Below, in pieces: positions 9,495-21,998 of a stretch of 64,000 nucleotides of DNA. The notes under the pieces are model-generated. The model was given only the letters and a program-made list of their open reading frames with translations. It did not search any database and was not told the origin of the DNA. This stretch comes from Urinicoccus massiliensis (GTDB lineage Bacteria; Bacillota; Clostridia; Tissierellales; Peptoniphilaceae): contig NZ_LT635493.1 of NCBI RefSeq assembly GCF_900120405.1, positions 961,452 to 1,025,451 of the forward strand, in the 5' to 3' direction. Numbering within the stretch: the first letter of the stretch is position 1; each line of letters opens with the position of its first letter. The translations under genes were made by a program, and so were the position numbers.

Positions 9495-9502
<8 letters not shown>
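8741..9502 (+). CDS. tpiA: Triosephosphate isomerase
   Basis: Interconverts dihydroxyacetone phosphate and glyceraldehyde-3-phosphate. Catalytic Lys in NWKMN, His in GHSERR, Glu in AYEPLWAIG and the phosphate loop GGSVKPDN are all present. I start it at ATG 8741 (MRKPILAGNWKMN) because AAGGAG at 8730-8735 sits correctly before it; earlier in-frame codons would add eight residues not seen in the family. The length of 253 residues is normal. It overlaps pgk upstream and gpmI downstream by 8 bases each. Confidence 0.97.
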
Positions 9503-12702
<3,200 letters not shown>

Positions 12703-12710
12703 GAGAGAAA

Positions 12711-13223
12711 ATGGACTTATATCAATCAATACGCTCACTTAAAGATTATCCGGAAGAGGGGATTACCTTTCGGGATATAAACCCCCTCTTAAAAGACCCC
12801 AAGGCCTTCCAAGAAGCCTTGGACCAAATGGTGGCCAAGGTCAAGGACATAGATTTTGACCACATTGTAGGGGTGGAAGCCAGGGGCTTTATTTTGGGAG
12901 CAGCCATGGCCCATGAATTAAAGTGCGGTTTTGTTCCAGTGCGCAAACCCGGCAAGCTGGTGGCGGAAGTCATACAAAAAAGCTACAGCCTGGAATATGG
13001 ACAAGACAGCCTGGAAATTCAAAAGGACGCCCTGGATCCGGGAGACAAGGTCTTAATTGTAGATGACCTTATTGCCACCGGGGGAACCTCCGAGGCCAGC
13101 AAGGACTTGGTAGAGGCCCTGGGGGCCCAAGTGGTTGCCTTTTGTTATTTAATTGAATTAAAGGACCTGGATGGCCGCAAGAGGGTGGAACCCACACCGG
13201 TCTATTCCGTCCTCCAATATTAA
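12711..13223 (+). CDS. apt: Adenine phosphoribosyltransferase
   Basis: Purine salvage: adenine plus PRPP to AMP. The 170 residues contain the start motif IRSLKDYPEEGITFRDI, GVEARGFILGAAMA, and the PRPP loop VLIVDDLIATGGT. It sits 8 bases after the phosphatase gene and closes the operon just before a strong terminator, so it is probably carried on the long glycolytic transcript. Confidence 0.97.
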   Translation: MDLYQSIRSLKDYPEEGITFRDINPLLKDPKAFQEALDQMVAKVKDIDFDHIVGVEARGFILGAAMAHELKCGFVPVRKPGKLVAEVIQKSYSLEYGQDSLEIQKDALDPGDKVLIVDDLIATGGTSEASKDLVEALGAQVVAFCYLIELKDLDGRKRVEPTPVYSVLQY

Positions 13224-13234
13224 AGAAAAAAGAA

Positions 13235-13281
13235 AAAGGCTTGTGGAAACTAAAAAATAGTTTCCACAAGCCTTTTTTTTC
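13235..13281. terminator. Strong bidirectional terminator
   Basis: A perfect stem AAGGCTTGTGGAAACTA with loop AAAAA, followed by eight T on the plus strand and an A-rich flank on the other side. It ends the glycolytic operon and, in reverse, the fabK-like gene. Confidence 0.93.
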
Positions 13282-13286
13282 TAGTC

Positions 13287-14213
13287 TTATTTTAGCAAGG
13301 AGGCCTTGGCTTCCTTGTATTGGTTCATAAGGTCTTGGATGATTTCCCGGGCAGGTTGGATTTTTTCCAAATAAGCCAGGCCTTGACCGGCCATGACAGA
13401 CCCCCACTCGGTATCTCCCTGGTCGCAAGCCAGGCCACCAGCTCCCCGGGCCATGGCATTAAATTCTTCTTGGGAGGCCCCTTCTGCCTCTAATTTTTGC
13501 AATTGGTCTGTGAGGCGGTTTTTTACCACCCGGACAGGATGGCCAAAGGAGGCCCCGGTCACAACGGTATCTGAATCAAGGGCGTTAATGAGGTAGTTTT
13601 TGTAGTTGATGTGGACAGGACATTCTTCTGCCAAGAGGAACTTGGATCCCACTTGGACCCCTTGGGCACCTAAAATTTCAGCAGCCAGGATTTGCCGGCC
13701 TGTGTAAATTCCTCCAGCGGAAATAACGGGAATGTCTACGGCATCGCAAATGGCAGGAAGTTCCGCCATGGTGTTTAGACTGCCAATGTGGCCACCAGCT
13801 TCAGCCCCTTCAAAGATACAGGCCAGGGCTCCAGCTGCTTGGACTTTTTTTGCCATCTTTACATTGCCAATTAAGGGCAGGACCTTGATACCAGCCTTGA
13901 TCCAAGAATCAAAATAGGGCAGGGGGTTTCCGCCACCACAGGTAATGTATTCCACGCCTTCGTCAATAACCAATTGGGCCAGGTCCCGGATTTGGGGATG
14001 GAGCAAGACCACATTGACGGCAAAGGGCTTTTGGGTGATTTCTTTTATCCGGCGGATATTTTCGCGAATTTCTTCCAAGGACAAGCCACCGCTGGCTAAA
14101 ACGCCCAGGCCTCCAGCTTGGGAGACAGCTCCGGCCAGGTCTGCCCTAGAGATATGGGCCATACCGCCTTGGATAATGGGATAGTCTATATTTAATAAGC
14201 TTGTTAATTTCAT
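13287..14213 (-). CDS. fabK: FMN-dependent enoyl-ACP reductase II-like / nitronate monooxygenase family
   Basis: A 308-residue FMN barrel. IIQGGMAHISRADLAGAVS, PFAVNVVLL, ITCGGGNP, the EGAEAGGHIG segment with the conserved catalytic-region His, and GAQGVQVGSKFL agree closely with FabK, as do NYKNYLINA, GHPVRVVKNRLT and GSVMAGQ near the C-terminus. FabK catalyses the last reduction of each fatty-acid elongation cycle. No other fab genes are nearby, so a nitronate monooxygenase or other 2-nitropropane dioxygenase-family role remains possible. It is monocistronic, convergent with apt, and divergent from the heat-shock operon. Confidence 0.8.
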   Translation of the reverse strand: MKLTSLLNIDYPIIQGGMAHISRADLAGAVSQAGGLGVLASGGLSLEEIRENIRRIKEITQKPFAVNVVLLHPQIRDLAQLVIDEGVEYITCGGGNPLPYFDSWIKAGIKVLPLIGNVKMAKKVQAAGALACIFEGAEAGGHIGSLNTMAELPAICDAVDIPVISAGGIYTGRQILAAEILGAQGVQVGSKFLLAEECPVHINYKNYLINALDSDTVVTGASFGHPVRVVKNRLTDQLQKLEAEGASQEEFNAMARGAGGLACDQGDTEWGSVMAGQGLAYLEKIQPAREIIQDLMNQYKEAKASLLK

Positions 14214-14323
14214 AAAAACTCCTTTAGCATGTCTGTATTATCTTATATACAAATTATACAAGAAAAGGAGAAAAGATGGTAGGCTTCCGCCGGGAAAAAA
14301 CAATAAATTTTACCGATAAAGAC

Positions 14324-14352
14324 TTGCATTTTCCCTGGGAAATGTGTATACT
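14324..14352 (+). promoter_or_regulatory. Promoter of the dnaJ-like/clpB operon
   Basis: -35 TTGCAT (14324-14329), 17-base spacer, -10 TATACT (14347-14352). It lies directly upstream of a CtsR-type operator. Confidence 0.75.
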
Positions 14353-14360
14353 ATATTTAA

Positions 14361-14377
14361 GGTCAAAGATGGTCAAT
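14361..14377 (+). promoter_or_regulatory. CtsR-type heat-shock operator
   Basis: Direct heptad repeat GGTCAAA-GAT-GGTCAAT, which fits the known CtsR consensus of two (A/G)GTCAAA heptads spaced by three bases with one mismatch. It sits at the expected transcription start, so a bound repressor would block initiation. No ctsR gene is present in the window. Confidence 0.75.
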
Positions 14378-14409
14378 AAATCTTATTGACGCAGAAAGGA
14401 AGAATGCTT

Positions 14410-15345
14410 ATGGAATATAAAGATTATTATAAAATACTTGGTGTCGATAAGAAGGCGGACCAAAAAACCATAAAATCCCACTATCGGAAGTTGGCAAAAA
14501 AATACCATCCGGACTTGAATCCTGATGACAAGGTGGCCCAAGAAAAGTTTAAGGAAGTTTCTGAAGCCTACGAGGTCTTATCCGACCCGGAAAAGAGACA
14601 AAAGTATGATACTTTTGGTTCCAACTACAATTTCCAAGGGGGCGCAAACTTCGACCCAAGTCAATATGGCTACAGCTACAGTTCAACAGGAAACGGGTCT
14701 GATTTTTCTGACTTTTTTGACCTCATCTTTGGAGGGTCCAAGAAAAAGGCCAGTGGCGGATCCGGCGGTTTTGATTTTTCGGATATTTTTTCCGACCTTG
14801 GAGGCCGTCGAGGAGGCCGGGGGAGCAAAAAACCTCAAGACATTTACGAAAGTGACCTAACGGTATCCATCCAAGATGCCTACCAGGGAACCACCCGGTC
14901 CCTGGGCCTGAACTACCAGGGCAAAACCATTGATATGGATGTAAAAATTCCCGCGGGGATAACCGATGGAAAGAAGATTCGGATCAATGGGGCCAAGTAT
15001 GGCCTGCCGGGGTCAGTCCTCTTTAAAATCCACGTTATGGATGGGATGAACCTATCCCTAAAGGGGGTTAACCTAACCAAGCTTGTGGAAATCACACCGG
15101 CCCAAGCAGCCCTAGGAGACCACATTACCGTGTCAACCCTGGATGGAAAAATCAAACTCAAGGTCCCCAGCCAAGTAAAATCCGGTCATAAACTCAGGGT
15201 CCCCAACAAGGGCTTTAAGGATATGAAGGGAAAGAGGGGCGACCTCTATATTGAATTTAAAATCAGCCTGCCGGCCAAGTTATCGCCGGAAGAAATAAAG
15301 TGTTATGAAGAATTAAGAAAATTAGAAAAAAATACAAGTAAATAA
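14410..15345 (+). CDS. DnaJ C-terminal-domain J-protein without zinc finger (CbpA-like)
   Basis: A Hsp40 co-chaperone that stimulates DnaK ATPase. The J domain begins [12 protein letters not shown] and has the HPD motif in [10 protein letters not shown] Gly/Phe/Ser-rich linker follows (about residues 70-140). The C-terminal substrate-binding domains follow directly, and no CxxCxGxG zinc repeats are seen, so this is a class B protein rather than canonical DnaJ. I chose ATG 14410, which gives the usual family start and nine bases after AAAGGA; ATG 14404 is also possible. It lies 14 bases before clpB, under the CtsR-type operator, so J-protein and disaggregase should be induced together. Confidence 0.88.
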   Translation: MEYKDYYKILGVDKKADQKTIKSHYRKLAKKYHPDLNPDDKVAQEKFKEVSEAYEVLSDPEKRQKYDTFGSNYNFQGGANFDPSQYGYSYSSTGNGSDFSDFFDLIFGGSKKKASGGSGGFDFSDIFSDLGGRRGGRGSKKPQDIYESDLTVSIQDAYQGTTRSLGLNYQGKTIDMDVKIPAGITDGKKIRINGAKYGLPGSVLFKIHVMDGMNLSLKGVNLTKLVEITPAQAALGDHITVSTLDGKIKLKVPSQVKSGHKLRVPNKGFKDMKGKRGDLYIEFKISLPAKLSPEEIKCYEELRKLEKNTSK

Positions 15346-15359
15346 AGGAGGCGGGTATC

Positions 15360-17930
15360 ATGAATTTTGAACGATTTACCCAAAAAAGTCTTCAAGGGGT
15401 CCAAGGGGCCCAAACCAGTGCCCAAAACTATGGCAACTCTGAAATAAAACCCATCCACCTGCACAAGGCCTTGATGGAAGACCCGGAAGGCTTAATTCCA
15501 AAAATTTTAACCTATATGAATATCTCTCCAGATGCAGTCCTAGCAGACCTTATTGCCGGTCTGGACCGCCTGCCCAAGCAAAGGGGTGGGTCTGTCTATC
15601 CTTCGGCAGATTTTCAAAAGGTCCTGCAAGATGCTGAAAAAATTGCCAAGGACTTTAAGGACGACTATGTCAGCGTAGAACACCTCTACCTGGCCCTGAT
15701 GGATGGAGAGGACAAGTCCATCTTTAAAAAATACGGCATTGACAAGGACGGTTTTTTAAAGGCCCTGAAGAAGATTCGAGGCAACCAACATGTGACAACA
15801 GACAATCCCGAAGCCAGCTATGAAGCCCTGCAAAAGTATGGCCGGGATGTGACAGAAGATGCCAGACAGGGCCGGATGGATCCTGTCATCGGTCGGGATG
15901 ATGAAATTCGTAATGTCATCCGGATCTTATCTCGTAGAACCAAGAACAACCCTGTTTTAATTGGGGAACCTGGTGTAGGAAAAACGGCCATTGTAGAAGG
16001 CCTGGCCCAAAGGATCATCAACAAGGATGTGCCAGACGGTTTAAAGGATAAGACCATCTACTCCCTGGACATGGGGGCCCTGATTGCCGGAGCCAAGTAC
16101 CGTGGAGAATTTGAAGAAAGACTCAAGGCAGTTTTAAATGAAGTTAAGGACTCCCAAGGGCAAATTTTGCTTTTCATTGACGAAATCCACACCATTGTTG
16201 GTGCTGGGAAAAGCGAAGGAGCCATGGATGCCGGCAACCTCTTAAAGCCCCTTTTGGCCCGGGGAGAACTCCACATGATTGGGGCCACAACCCTGGACGA
16301 ATACCGAAAGTATATTGAAAGCGACCAGGCTTTGGAAAGGCGCTTTCAAAAGGTCATGGTGGCAGAACCCAGCGTAGAGGACACCATTTCCATCCTCAGG
16401 GGTCTCAAGGAAAAATACGAAATCTATCATGGAATCCGCATTTCAGATGGGGCCGTCATTGCAGCCTCTACCCTGTCTGACCGCTATATCACAGACCGAT
16501 TTTTACCCGACAAGGCCATTGACCTTATGGACGAAGCCTGTGCCATGTTAAGGACAGAAATTGAATCCATGCCGACAGAAGTCGATGAAGTCCGTCGCAA
16601 GATTCTTCAATTGGAGATTGAAGCCCAAGCCTTGAAAAAGGAAACAGACGAGGGGTCCAAACGCCGTCTGGAAAATTTAGAAAATGAATTGGCAGAAGAA
16701 AAGGCCAAGTACGACGCCTTAAAGGCCCAATGGGAAAATGAGAAGAAGGCCCTGGATGGCCAAAAGACCATTAAGGAAAGAATCGACCGGGTTAAACACC
16801 AAATTGAAGATGCAGAAAGACGCTATGACCTGGAAGAATTGTCCCAATTAAAATATGGGGAACTTCCCAAACTTCAAGAAGAATTAAAGGCCAGTATGGG
16901 GAATGAAAAACCCAAAAACTCCATGGTAAAAGAAGAAGTTACAGAAGAAGAAATTGCCCAAGTCGTCAGCAAGTGGACAGGGATTCCCGTAGCCAAGTTG
17001 GCCCAAACAGAAAGAGACAAGCTCCTGCAAATGGATAGCCTCTTGAAAAAACGGGTCTTTGGCCAAGACCAAGCCATTGATGCCGTTAGCGATGCCGTCT
17101 TACGGGCAAGGGCAGGTCTCAAGGCTCAAAACCGTCCTATTGGCTCTTTTATTTTCCTGGGCCCCACCGGGGTTGGAAAGACAGAAACAGCCAAGGCCCT
17201 GACAGAACTCCTCTTTGACGATGAGCGCAACATGATCCGGATTGACATGAGTGAATATATGGAAAAGCACTCCGTCTCCCGCCTGGTAGGGTCTCCTCCA
17301 GGATATGTGGGCTATGACGAAGGAGGACAATTAACCGAAGCCGTCCGCCGGGCTCCCTACAGTGTCATCTTGTTTGATGAAATTGAAAAGGCCCATCCCG
17401 ACGTCTTTAACATCCTTCTCCAAGTCTTGGACGATGGTCGGTTGACAGACAACCAAGGCCGGACAGTGGACTTTAAAAATACCGTTATCATCATGACGTC
17501 CAATATTGGGTCTTTGGACCTTATTGAAAGCATTGAAGACCACGGGGAAATCACTCCAGAAGCTCAGGAAAGAGTCCAAGGACAATTAAAGGCTGCCTTT
17601 AAGCCGGAATTTTTAAACCGGATTGACGATATTGTTCTCTTTAAGCCCCTGGGCAAGGAAGAAATGGACAAGATTGTCCGTCTCCAAGTCCAAGTCATTG
17701 CAGACCAATTAAAAGACCGCAACATCCACTTAAGCATTGACGAAGATGCCGTGGACTATATTGTAGACCAATCCTTTGATATCCAATACGGGGCAAGACC
17801 TGTAAAAAGATATATCCAAAGGACCCTGGAAACCAAGCTCAGCCGTTTGATCATCCAAGGAGATGTCCAAGACAACGACAATCTCAAGGTGGTCAAGGGT
17901 CAAGATGACCTGGAAATTGTCCACAGTTAA
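15360..17930 (+). CDS. clpB: ATP-dependent disaggregase ClpB
   Basis: An 856-residue Hsp100 that pulls polypeptides out of aggregates together with DnaK and a J-protein. It has an N-terminal Clp repeat domain (about 1-150), first AAA+ module with Walker [10 protein letters not shown] near 202, a long charged middle coiled coil (about 400-520) that separates ClpB from ClpA, and a second AAA+ module with GPTGVGKTE near 601 and [23 protein letters not shown] and [10 protein letters not shown] are typical. AGGAGG precedes the ATG. Control by CtsR is inferred from the operator upstream of its partner gene. Confidence 0.98.
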   Translation: MNFERFTQKSLQGVQGAQTSAQNYGNSEIKPIHLHKALMEDPEGLIPKILTYMNISPDAVLADLIAGLDRLPKQRGGSVYPSADFQKVLQDAEKIAKDFKDDYVSVEHLYLALMDGEDKSIFKKYGIDKDGFLKALKKIRGNQHVTTDNPEASYEALQKYGRDVTEDARQGRMDPVIGRDDEIRNVIRILSRRTKNNPVLIGEPGVGKTAIVEGLAQRIINKDVPDGLKDKTIYSLDMGALIAGAKYRGEFEERLKAVLNEVKDSQGQILLFIDEIHTIVGAGKSEGAMDAGNLLKPLLARGELHMIGATTLDEYRKYIESDQALERRFQKVMVAEPSVEDTISILRGLKEKYEIYHGIRISDGAVIAASTLSDRYITDRFLPDKAIDLMDEACAMLRTEIESMPTEVDEVRRKILQLEIEAQALKKETDEGSKRRLENLENELAEEKAKYDALKAQWENEKKALDGQKTIKERIDRVKHQIEDAERRYDLEELSQLKYGELPKLQEELKASMGNEKPKNSMVKEEVTEEEIAQVVSKWTGIPVAKLAQTERDKLLQMDSLLKKRVFGQDQAIDAVSDAVLRARAGLKAQNRPIGSFIFLGPTGVGKTETAKALTELLFDDERNMIRIDMSEYMEKHSVSRLVGSPPGYVGYDEGGQLTEAVRRAPYSVILFDEIEKAHPDVFNILLQVLDDGRLTDNQGRTVDFKNTVIIMTSNIGSLDLIESIEDHGEITPEAQERVQGQLKAAFKPEFLNRIDDIVLFKPLGKEEMDKIVRLQVQVIADQLKDRNIHLSIDEDAVDYIVDQSFDIQYGARPVKRYIQRTLETKLSRLIIQGDVQDNDNLKVVKGQDDLEIVHS

Positions 17931-17949
17931 AAGAATAGAGATAAAAAAC

Positions 17950-18000
17950 TACCCAAGGAAAGTTTTTAAGCAAGTCGTTTAAAAGCATCTTCCTTGGGTA
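17950..18000. repeat. Inverted repeat in the clpB-thl intergenic region
   Basis: TACCCAAGGAA (17950-17960) and its exact complement TTCCTTGGGTA (17990-18000) enclose a 29-base loop. No T-run follows, so it is not a classical terminator. It could cap the clpB transcript or be a processed stem. The rest of this 379-base gap holds the thl promoter and a leader of about 90 bases, with no ORF I would support. Confidence 0.6.
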
Positions 18001-18183
18001 TGCTTATTATGGAAGGAAATGTGCCGCCCTAAGGAGCAGGCTCTTCCAAAATTTTTCTTAAAAGGCCAAAAAAGGGAAAAATCCAAGAAACAAGGAAAAC
18101 TTTCCCGGATAAATTCAGGGGTCAAAAAGACCTAAAAGCTTGTATTTTACAAAGCATGGGCCTTTCGTCAACTTTCTGACATA

Positions 18184-18213
18184 TTGACATTTTAAGAAGA
18201 ATTACAGTATAAT
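18184..18213 (+). promoter_or_regulatory. Strong promoter of thl-crt-hbd
   Basis: Perfect TTGACA (18184-18189) and TATAAT (18208-18213), 18 bases apart. Transcription would leave an untranslated leader of about 90 bases before thl. Confidence 0.85.
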
Positions 18214-18309
18214 AGTAATGAACATTGCAAACGGTTTAGCGGGATCAAGCAATGCATCATTTGTACGACTGTAGTTTAGAATAGTTAGTGTAAAAAGGAG
18301 TATGTTACT

Positions 18310-19494
18310 ATGAAAAAAGTAGTCATTGCAAGTGCAGCCAGAACACCAGTAGGTTCTTTCGGAGGAGCATTTAAGACTGTTCCGGCTGTTGAACTAGGGG
18401 TTATTGCAGCAAAAGAAGCCATCAAACGTGCAGGAATTACACCTGACCAAGTTGATGAAGCAGTTATCGGAAATGTTTTACAAGCAGGTCTTGGCCAAAA
18501 CATTGCCCGTCAAGTTGTTCTAGGAGCAGGATGCCCCATTACAACACCAGCTATGACTTTAAATAAGGTTTGTGGTTCTGGTTTACGGTCTGTTTCTCTA
18601 GCAGCTCAAATGATCAAGGCTGGAGATGTTGACGTTGTATTAGCCGGTGGGACTGAATCTATGTCCTGTTCTCCCTACCTTATTCCTGATGCACGTTGGG
18701 GAGCTCGTATGGGCGACAAAAAAATCATAGATGAAATGATTAAAGACGGTCTTTGGGACGCTTTCAACGATTACCACATGGGTATGACTGCAGAAAACAT
18801 TGCTAAGAAATTTAACATCACTCGTGAAATGCAAGACCAACTTGCTGTAACTAGTCAAAACCGTGCTGAAAAAGCCCGGGCTGAAGGTGCTTTTGACGAA
18901 GAAATCGTACCTGTAGAAGTTAAGGGACGTAAAGAAACAAAAGTTATCGACAAAGATGAACACATCCGTGACGGAGTTACTCTAGAAGGTATTTCCGGTT
19001 TAAAACCAGCCTTCTTAAGAGATGGCACAGGTTCTGTTACTGCTGCTAATGCTTCTGGTATCAATGATGGAGCTGCTATGCTTGTGATCATGAGTGAAGA
19101 AAAAGCAAAAGAACTTGGTGTAGAACCCCTAGCAACTATCGTAAACTACGCTTCCGCAGGTGTGGATCCAAGCATCATGGGAACCGGCCCAATTCCATCT
19201 TCAAGAAAAGCTCTTGAAAAATCTGGTTGGGAAGTTAAGGATGTAGACCTAATTGAAGCAAACGAAGCTTTTGCAGCTCAAGCAGCAGCTGTTGCTGAAG
19301 AATTAGAATTAGACATGGACAAGGTAAATGTCAACGGTGGAGCCATTGCCATTGGTCACCCCATTGGAGCCAGTGGAGCCCGTATCCTAACTACCCTACT
19401 TTATGCCATGAAACACAGAGACGCCAAGAAGGGTCTTGCAACCTTATGTATCGGTGGAGGTATGGGTACAGCCCTTACTGTAGAACGTGACTAA
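18310..19494 (+). CDS. thlA: Acetyl-CoA acetyltransferase (thiolase)
   Basis: Condenses two acetyl-CoA to acetoacetyl-CoA. The 394 residues include the acyl-accepting Cys in [10 protein letters not shown] (about residue 88), the His in [12 protein letters not shown], and the second catalytic Cys in CIGGGMG. It is the first gene of thl-crt-hbd. Its codons end in T or A much more than those of the clpB or glycolytic genes, a style often seen in very highly expressed genes of AT-rich anaerobes, and it stands behind a consensus promoter with AAAAAGGAG as ribosome site. Confidence 0.97.
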   Translation: MKKVVIASAARTPVGSFGGAFKTVPAVELGVIAAKEAIKRAGITPDQVDEAVIGNVLQAGLGQNIARQVVLGAGCPITTPAMTLNKVCGSGLRSVSLAAQMIKAGDVDVVLAGGTESMSCSPYLIPDARWGARMGDKKIIDEMIKDGLWDAFNDYHMGMTAENIAKKFNITREMQDQLAVTSQNRAEKARAEGAFDEEIVPVEVKGRKETKVIDKDEHIRDGVTLEGISGLKPAFLRDGTGSVTAANASGINDGAAMLVIMSEEKAKELGVEPLATIVNYASAGVDPSIMGTGPIPSSRKALEKSGWEVKDVDLIEANEAFAAQAAAVAEELELDMDKVNVNGGAIAIGHPIGASGARILTTLLYAMKHRDAKKGLATLCIGGGMGTALTVERD

Positions 19495-19529
19495 TAGGGT
19501 CTCAAACAAAGCTGAAAGGGAGTGAGGAC

Positions 19530-20309
19530 ATGGCCTACAAGTATTTAATTACAGAAGTAAATGATGCAATTGCCCTAGTAAAAATTAACAAGCCCGAAAG
19601 TTTAAATGCCTTAAACAGTGAAGTGATTACAGAACTCAATGATTGTTTTAGGAAGCTGGACAAGGACCAAGAGGTGAAAGTGGTCATTCTGACTGGAGAA
19701 GGAAAGAGCTTCGTTGCCGGGGCAGACATTGCAGAAATGTCCAGCCTCGATGCAACAGAAGGCAATTCCTTTGCCAGAAAGGGCATGGACACCTTCCTCT
19801 TGATTGAAAAGTTGTCCAAACCGGTTATTGCTGCAATTAACGGCTTCGCCCTCGGTGGAGGGTGCGAGTTGTCCCTGGCTTGTGATATCCGTATCGCCTC
19901 GACAAAGGCCCTGATGGGACAACCGGAAGTGGGTCTGGGAATCACTCCCGGCTTTGGTGGCACCCAAAGACTTGCACGGACCATTGGACCGGGTAAGGCC
20001 AAGGAATTGATTTTCAGAGCCAACAACATCAAGGCCGATGAAGCCTTGGAAATTGGCCTGGTCAACAAGGTTGTGGAAGCGGAAGACTTAATGGACGAAG
20101 CCATGAAGATGGCCAAGGAAATTGCATCCAAGTCCCAATTGGCGATTCGCTATGCCAAACAAGCCATTAATGATGGCCTGCAAACAGACATTGATACAGG
20201 AATGGATATCGAAAGAGCCAACTTTGCCCTGTGTTTTGCAACAGAGGACCAAAAAGAGGGCATGAAGGCCTTTTTGGAAAAGAGAAAACCGGAGTTTAAG
20301 GGGCGTTAA
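19530..20309 (+). CDS. crt: Enoyl-CoA hydratase / crotonase
   Basis: Interconverts 3-hydroxybutyryl-CoA and crotonyl-CoA. The 259 residues show the crotonase fold: oxyanion-hole segment VAGADIAEM, GGGCELSLACD, and the catalytic Glu in PEVGLGITPGFGGTQRL. It lies between thiolase and Hbd, which fixes its likely substrate as C4. Start ATG follows GGGAGTGAGG. A longer-chain hydratase role cannot be excluded. Confidence 0.93.
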   Translation: MAYKYLITEVNDAIALVKINKPESLNALNSEVITELNDCFRKLDKDQEVKVVILTGEGKSFVAGADIAEMSSLDATEGNSFARKGMDTFLLIEKLSKPVIAAINGFALGGGCELSLACDIRIASTKALMGQPEVGLGITPGFGGTQRLARTIGPGKAKELIFRANNIKADEALEIGLVNKVVEAEDLMDEAMKMAKEIASKSQLAIRYAKQAINDGLQTDIDTGMDIERANFALCFATEDQKEGMKAFLEKRKPEFKGR

Positions 20310-20353
20310 CCCTGTCGGCAAGCTCTCTAAGATGTGTTAGGAGGAAATAGCAT

Positions 20354-21196
20354 ATGAAAATTGGTGTGATTGGTTCAGGAACCATGGGATCTGGCATTGC
20401 CCAAACATTAGCCAGCAAGCACGAAGTGATTATTCGGGATATTGCTCCAGAACAATTGGAAAGAGCAATTCAAACCATTGATAAAAACTTAAGCCGTAGT
20501 GTTAAAAAAGAACGCATGACAGAAGAAGAAAAACAAGCTGTTCTGGCAAACATCAAAACCACAGACAAGCTTGAAGATGTCAAAGATTGTGACCTGGTCA
20601 TTGAAGCAGCAACAGAAAATGCAAAAATTAAAAAACAAATTTTTACAGAACTCTGCCAAGTTTGCGATGAAAAGACCATCCTGGCATCCAACACTTCTTC
20701 CCTATCCATTACAGATATTGGAGCAGCAACCCAAAGACCCGACAAGGTCATTGGTATGCACTTCTTTAACCCGGTGCCCATGATGAAATTGGTTGAAGTC
20801 ATTCGTGGAATGCTTACTTCCGACGAAACCAACCAAAAAATCATTGACATTGCCAAGGAAATCGGCAAGACTCCTGTTCAAGTAGAAGAAGCTCCCGGCT
20901 TTGTTGTAAACCGGATCCTAATTCCAATGATCAACGAAGGAATTGGCATCTATGCAGATGGCATTGCCAGTGCAGAAGATATTGATACAGCCATGAAGCT
21001 TGGGGCCAACCACCCCATGGGACCCTTGGAACTTGGGGACCTTATTGGTCTGGATGTTTGTCTGGCCATTATGGATGTTCTCTATACAGAATTTGGGGAC
21101 AGCAAGTATCGGGCCCATCCACTTCTAAAGAAGATGGTCAGGGCTGGACGCCTGGGTCGCAAGACCGGCCAAGGCTTCTACGACTACAGCAAATAA
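20354..21196 (+). CDS. hbd: 3-hydroxybutyryl-CoA dehydrogenase
   Basis: Reduces acetoacetyl-CoA to 3-hydroxybutyryl-CoA. The Rossmann start is [18 protein letters not shown]; the catalytic His is in [16 protein letters not shown], and [15 protein letters not shown] and [16 protein letters not shown] are typical of the family. The 280-residue length matches short clostridial Hbd. With thl and crt it makes crotonyl-CoA from acetyl-CoA, but no butyryl-CoA dehydrogenase or EtfAB follows; a terminator ends the operon. Confidence 0.96.
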   Translation: MKIGVIGSGTMGSGIAQTLASKHEVIIRDIAPEQLERAIQTIDKNLSRSVKKERMTEEEKQAVLANIKTTDKLEDVKDCDLVIEAATENAKIKKQIFTELCQVCDEKTILASNTSSLSITDIGAATQRPDKVIGMHFFNPVPMMKLVEVIRGMLTSDETNQKIIDIAKEIGKTPVQVEEAPGFVVNRILIPMINEGIGIYADGIASAEDIDTAMKLGANHPMGPLELGDLIGLDVCLAIMDVLYTEFGDSKYRAHPLLKKMVRAGRLGRKTGQGFYDYSK

Positions 21197-21206
21197 AAGA
21201 ACTTTT

Positions 21207-21242
21207 CTGCAGGTTGACTTCGGTTAGCCTGCAGTTTTTTTC
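21207..21242 (+). terminator. Terminator after hbd
   Basis: Stem CTGCAGG ... CCTGCAG with a TGACTTCGGTTAG apex, followed by seven T. Confidence 0.92.
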
Positions 21243-21283
21243 TGTCCAAAAGGGCCTCCAAGGGGAGAAAAAAAGAAAAGATA

Positions 21284-21312
21284 TTGAAAACCGCCATGAA
21301 ATTATGTAAAAT
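21284..21312 (+). promoter_or_regulatory. Probable promoter of the V-ATPase operon
   Basis: TTGAAA (21284-21289), 17-base spacer, TAAAAT (21307-21312). It would produce a leader of about 365 bases before the first ATPase gene. Confidence 0.55.
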
Positions 21313-21493
21313 AAAACTATAGACAAGAAATGGAGTGAAAATCATGGTTGGGAAAATCTTCAAAGGACTTGGACTTGAAAAACAAGGCTATCAGGAGCTT
21401 GTTTTGTCCAAGTTCAACCATGACAAGTATCTAACAGACCCTTGTCCACAAGTCCATAAGAGCCGTTTCTTTAGAAAACACCAAAATAAACCA

Positions 21494-21601
21494 AGGAGTT
21501 TATGCAGACCCTTCCGGGGAGAAAGTCGCCGGGGGATAAAAGATGACCACTGGGCCCTTTTAGGGGTTTCTTTGTGAGCTCTACTGCTAAACTCCTTTTT
21601 T
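21494..21601 (+). ncRNA. Riboswitch-like leader ending in a terminator, ahead of the V-ATPase operon
   Basis: AGGAGTTTATGCAG (21494-21507) pairs with CTGCTAAACTCCT (21584-21596; one bulged base) directly before a T-run, closing a loop of about 76 bases rich in unusual purine motifs (core CCGGGGAGAAAGTCGCCGGG, 21514-21533). A terminator stem wrapped around a conserved-looking core upstream of an ion-pump operon is the architecture of a riboswitch. Sodium-sensing leader RNAs of the DUF1646/Na+-I class are known to control sodium transport genes, and the pump here has sodium ligands. I cannot verify the class by eye. An open frame crossing this region is judged spurious. Confidence 0.5.
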
Positions 21602-21686
21602 GTGTGAATTTTAACTAGACCGGCTTTAAATTGGGTATAAATAAAAAGTATGAAAAATCAACGATTTAAAAATGGGGGTGAAGGAT

Positions 21687-21998
21687 ATGAGTGATGCTGC
21701 TGTTGAAAAAATTCAATTGGCTGAAAAAGAGGCAGAAGACCTATTGGCTGCCAGTAGGGCCAAGAGCAAGGAAATCTTGGACCAGGCCAGGGAAGAAGCA
21801 GATTCTCTATATAAAGACCTTATAGACCGCGCCAGAAAGATGGAAGAGGAGAAGATTCGGGACATGGAAAAAAAGGCCCAAGAAGATTCTCAAGACCTCC
21901 TGGCCAAAACAGATAGCCAAGTCCAAAGGCTGGAAGACATGAAGAAAGAGGATTTTCCGGACCTGGTGAAATCGATTGTAGAAAAGGTTGTGGTTTAG
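21687..21998 (+). CDS. V-type ATPase peripheral stalk subunit G/H
   Basis: A 103-residue, almost entirely helical protein (EKEAEDLLAASRAKSKEIL and further charged repeats), as expected for the coiled-coil stalk subunit that pairs with subunit E. The ATG at 21687 is preferred to one five codons earlier because GGGGGTG then lies at normal distance. It is the first gene of the nine-gene operon and its stop overlaps the next GTG by one base. Confidence 0.82.
   Translation: MSDAAVEKIQLAEKEAEDLLAASRAKSKEILDQAREEADSLYKDLIDRARKMEEEKIRDMEKKAQEDSQDLLAKTDSQVQRLEDMKKEDFPDLVKSIVEKVVV

Noticed and set aside
17950-18000. Rho-independent terminator after clpB
   Set aside because: The inverted repeat is perfect but has a 29-base loop and no T-run.
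21335-21577. Open frame of about 80 codons ahead of the V-ATPase genes
   Set aside because: It starts at a plausible ATG with GGAG, but its second half runs through the structured leader and it ends within it; composition is not protein-like there. At most a short leader peptide near 21344.
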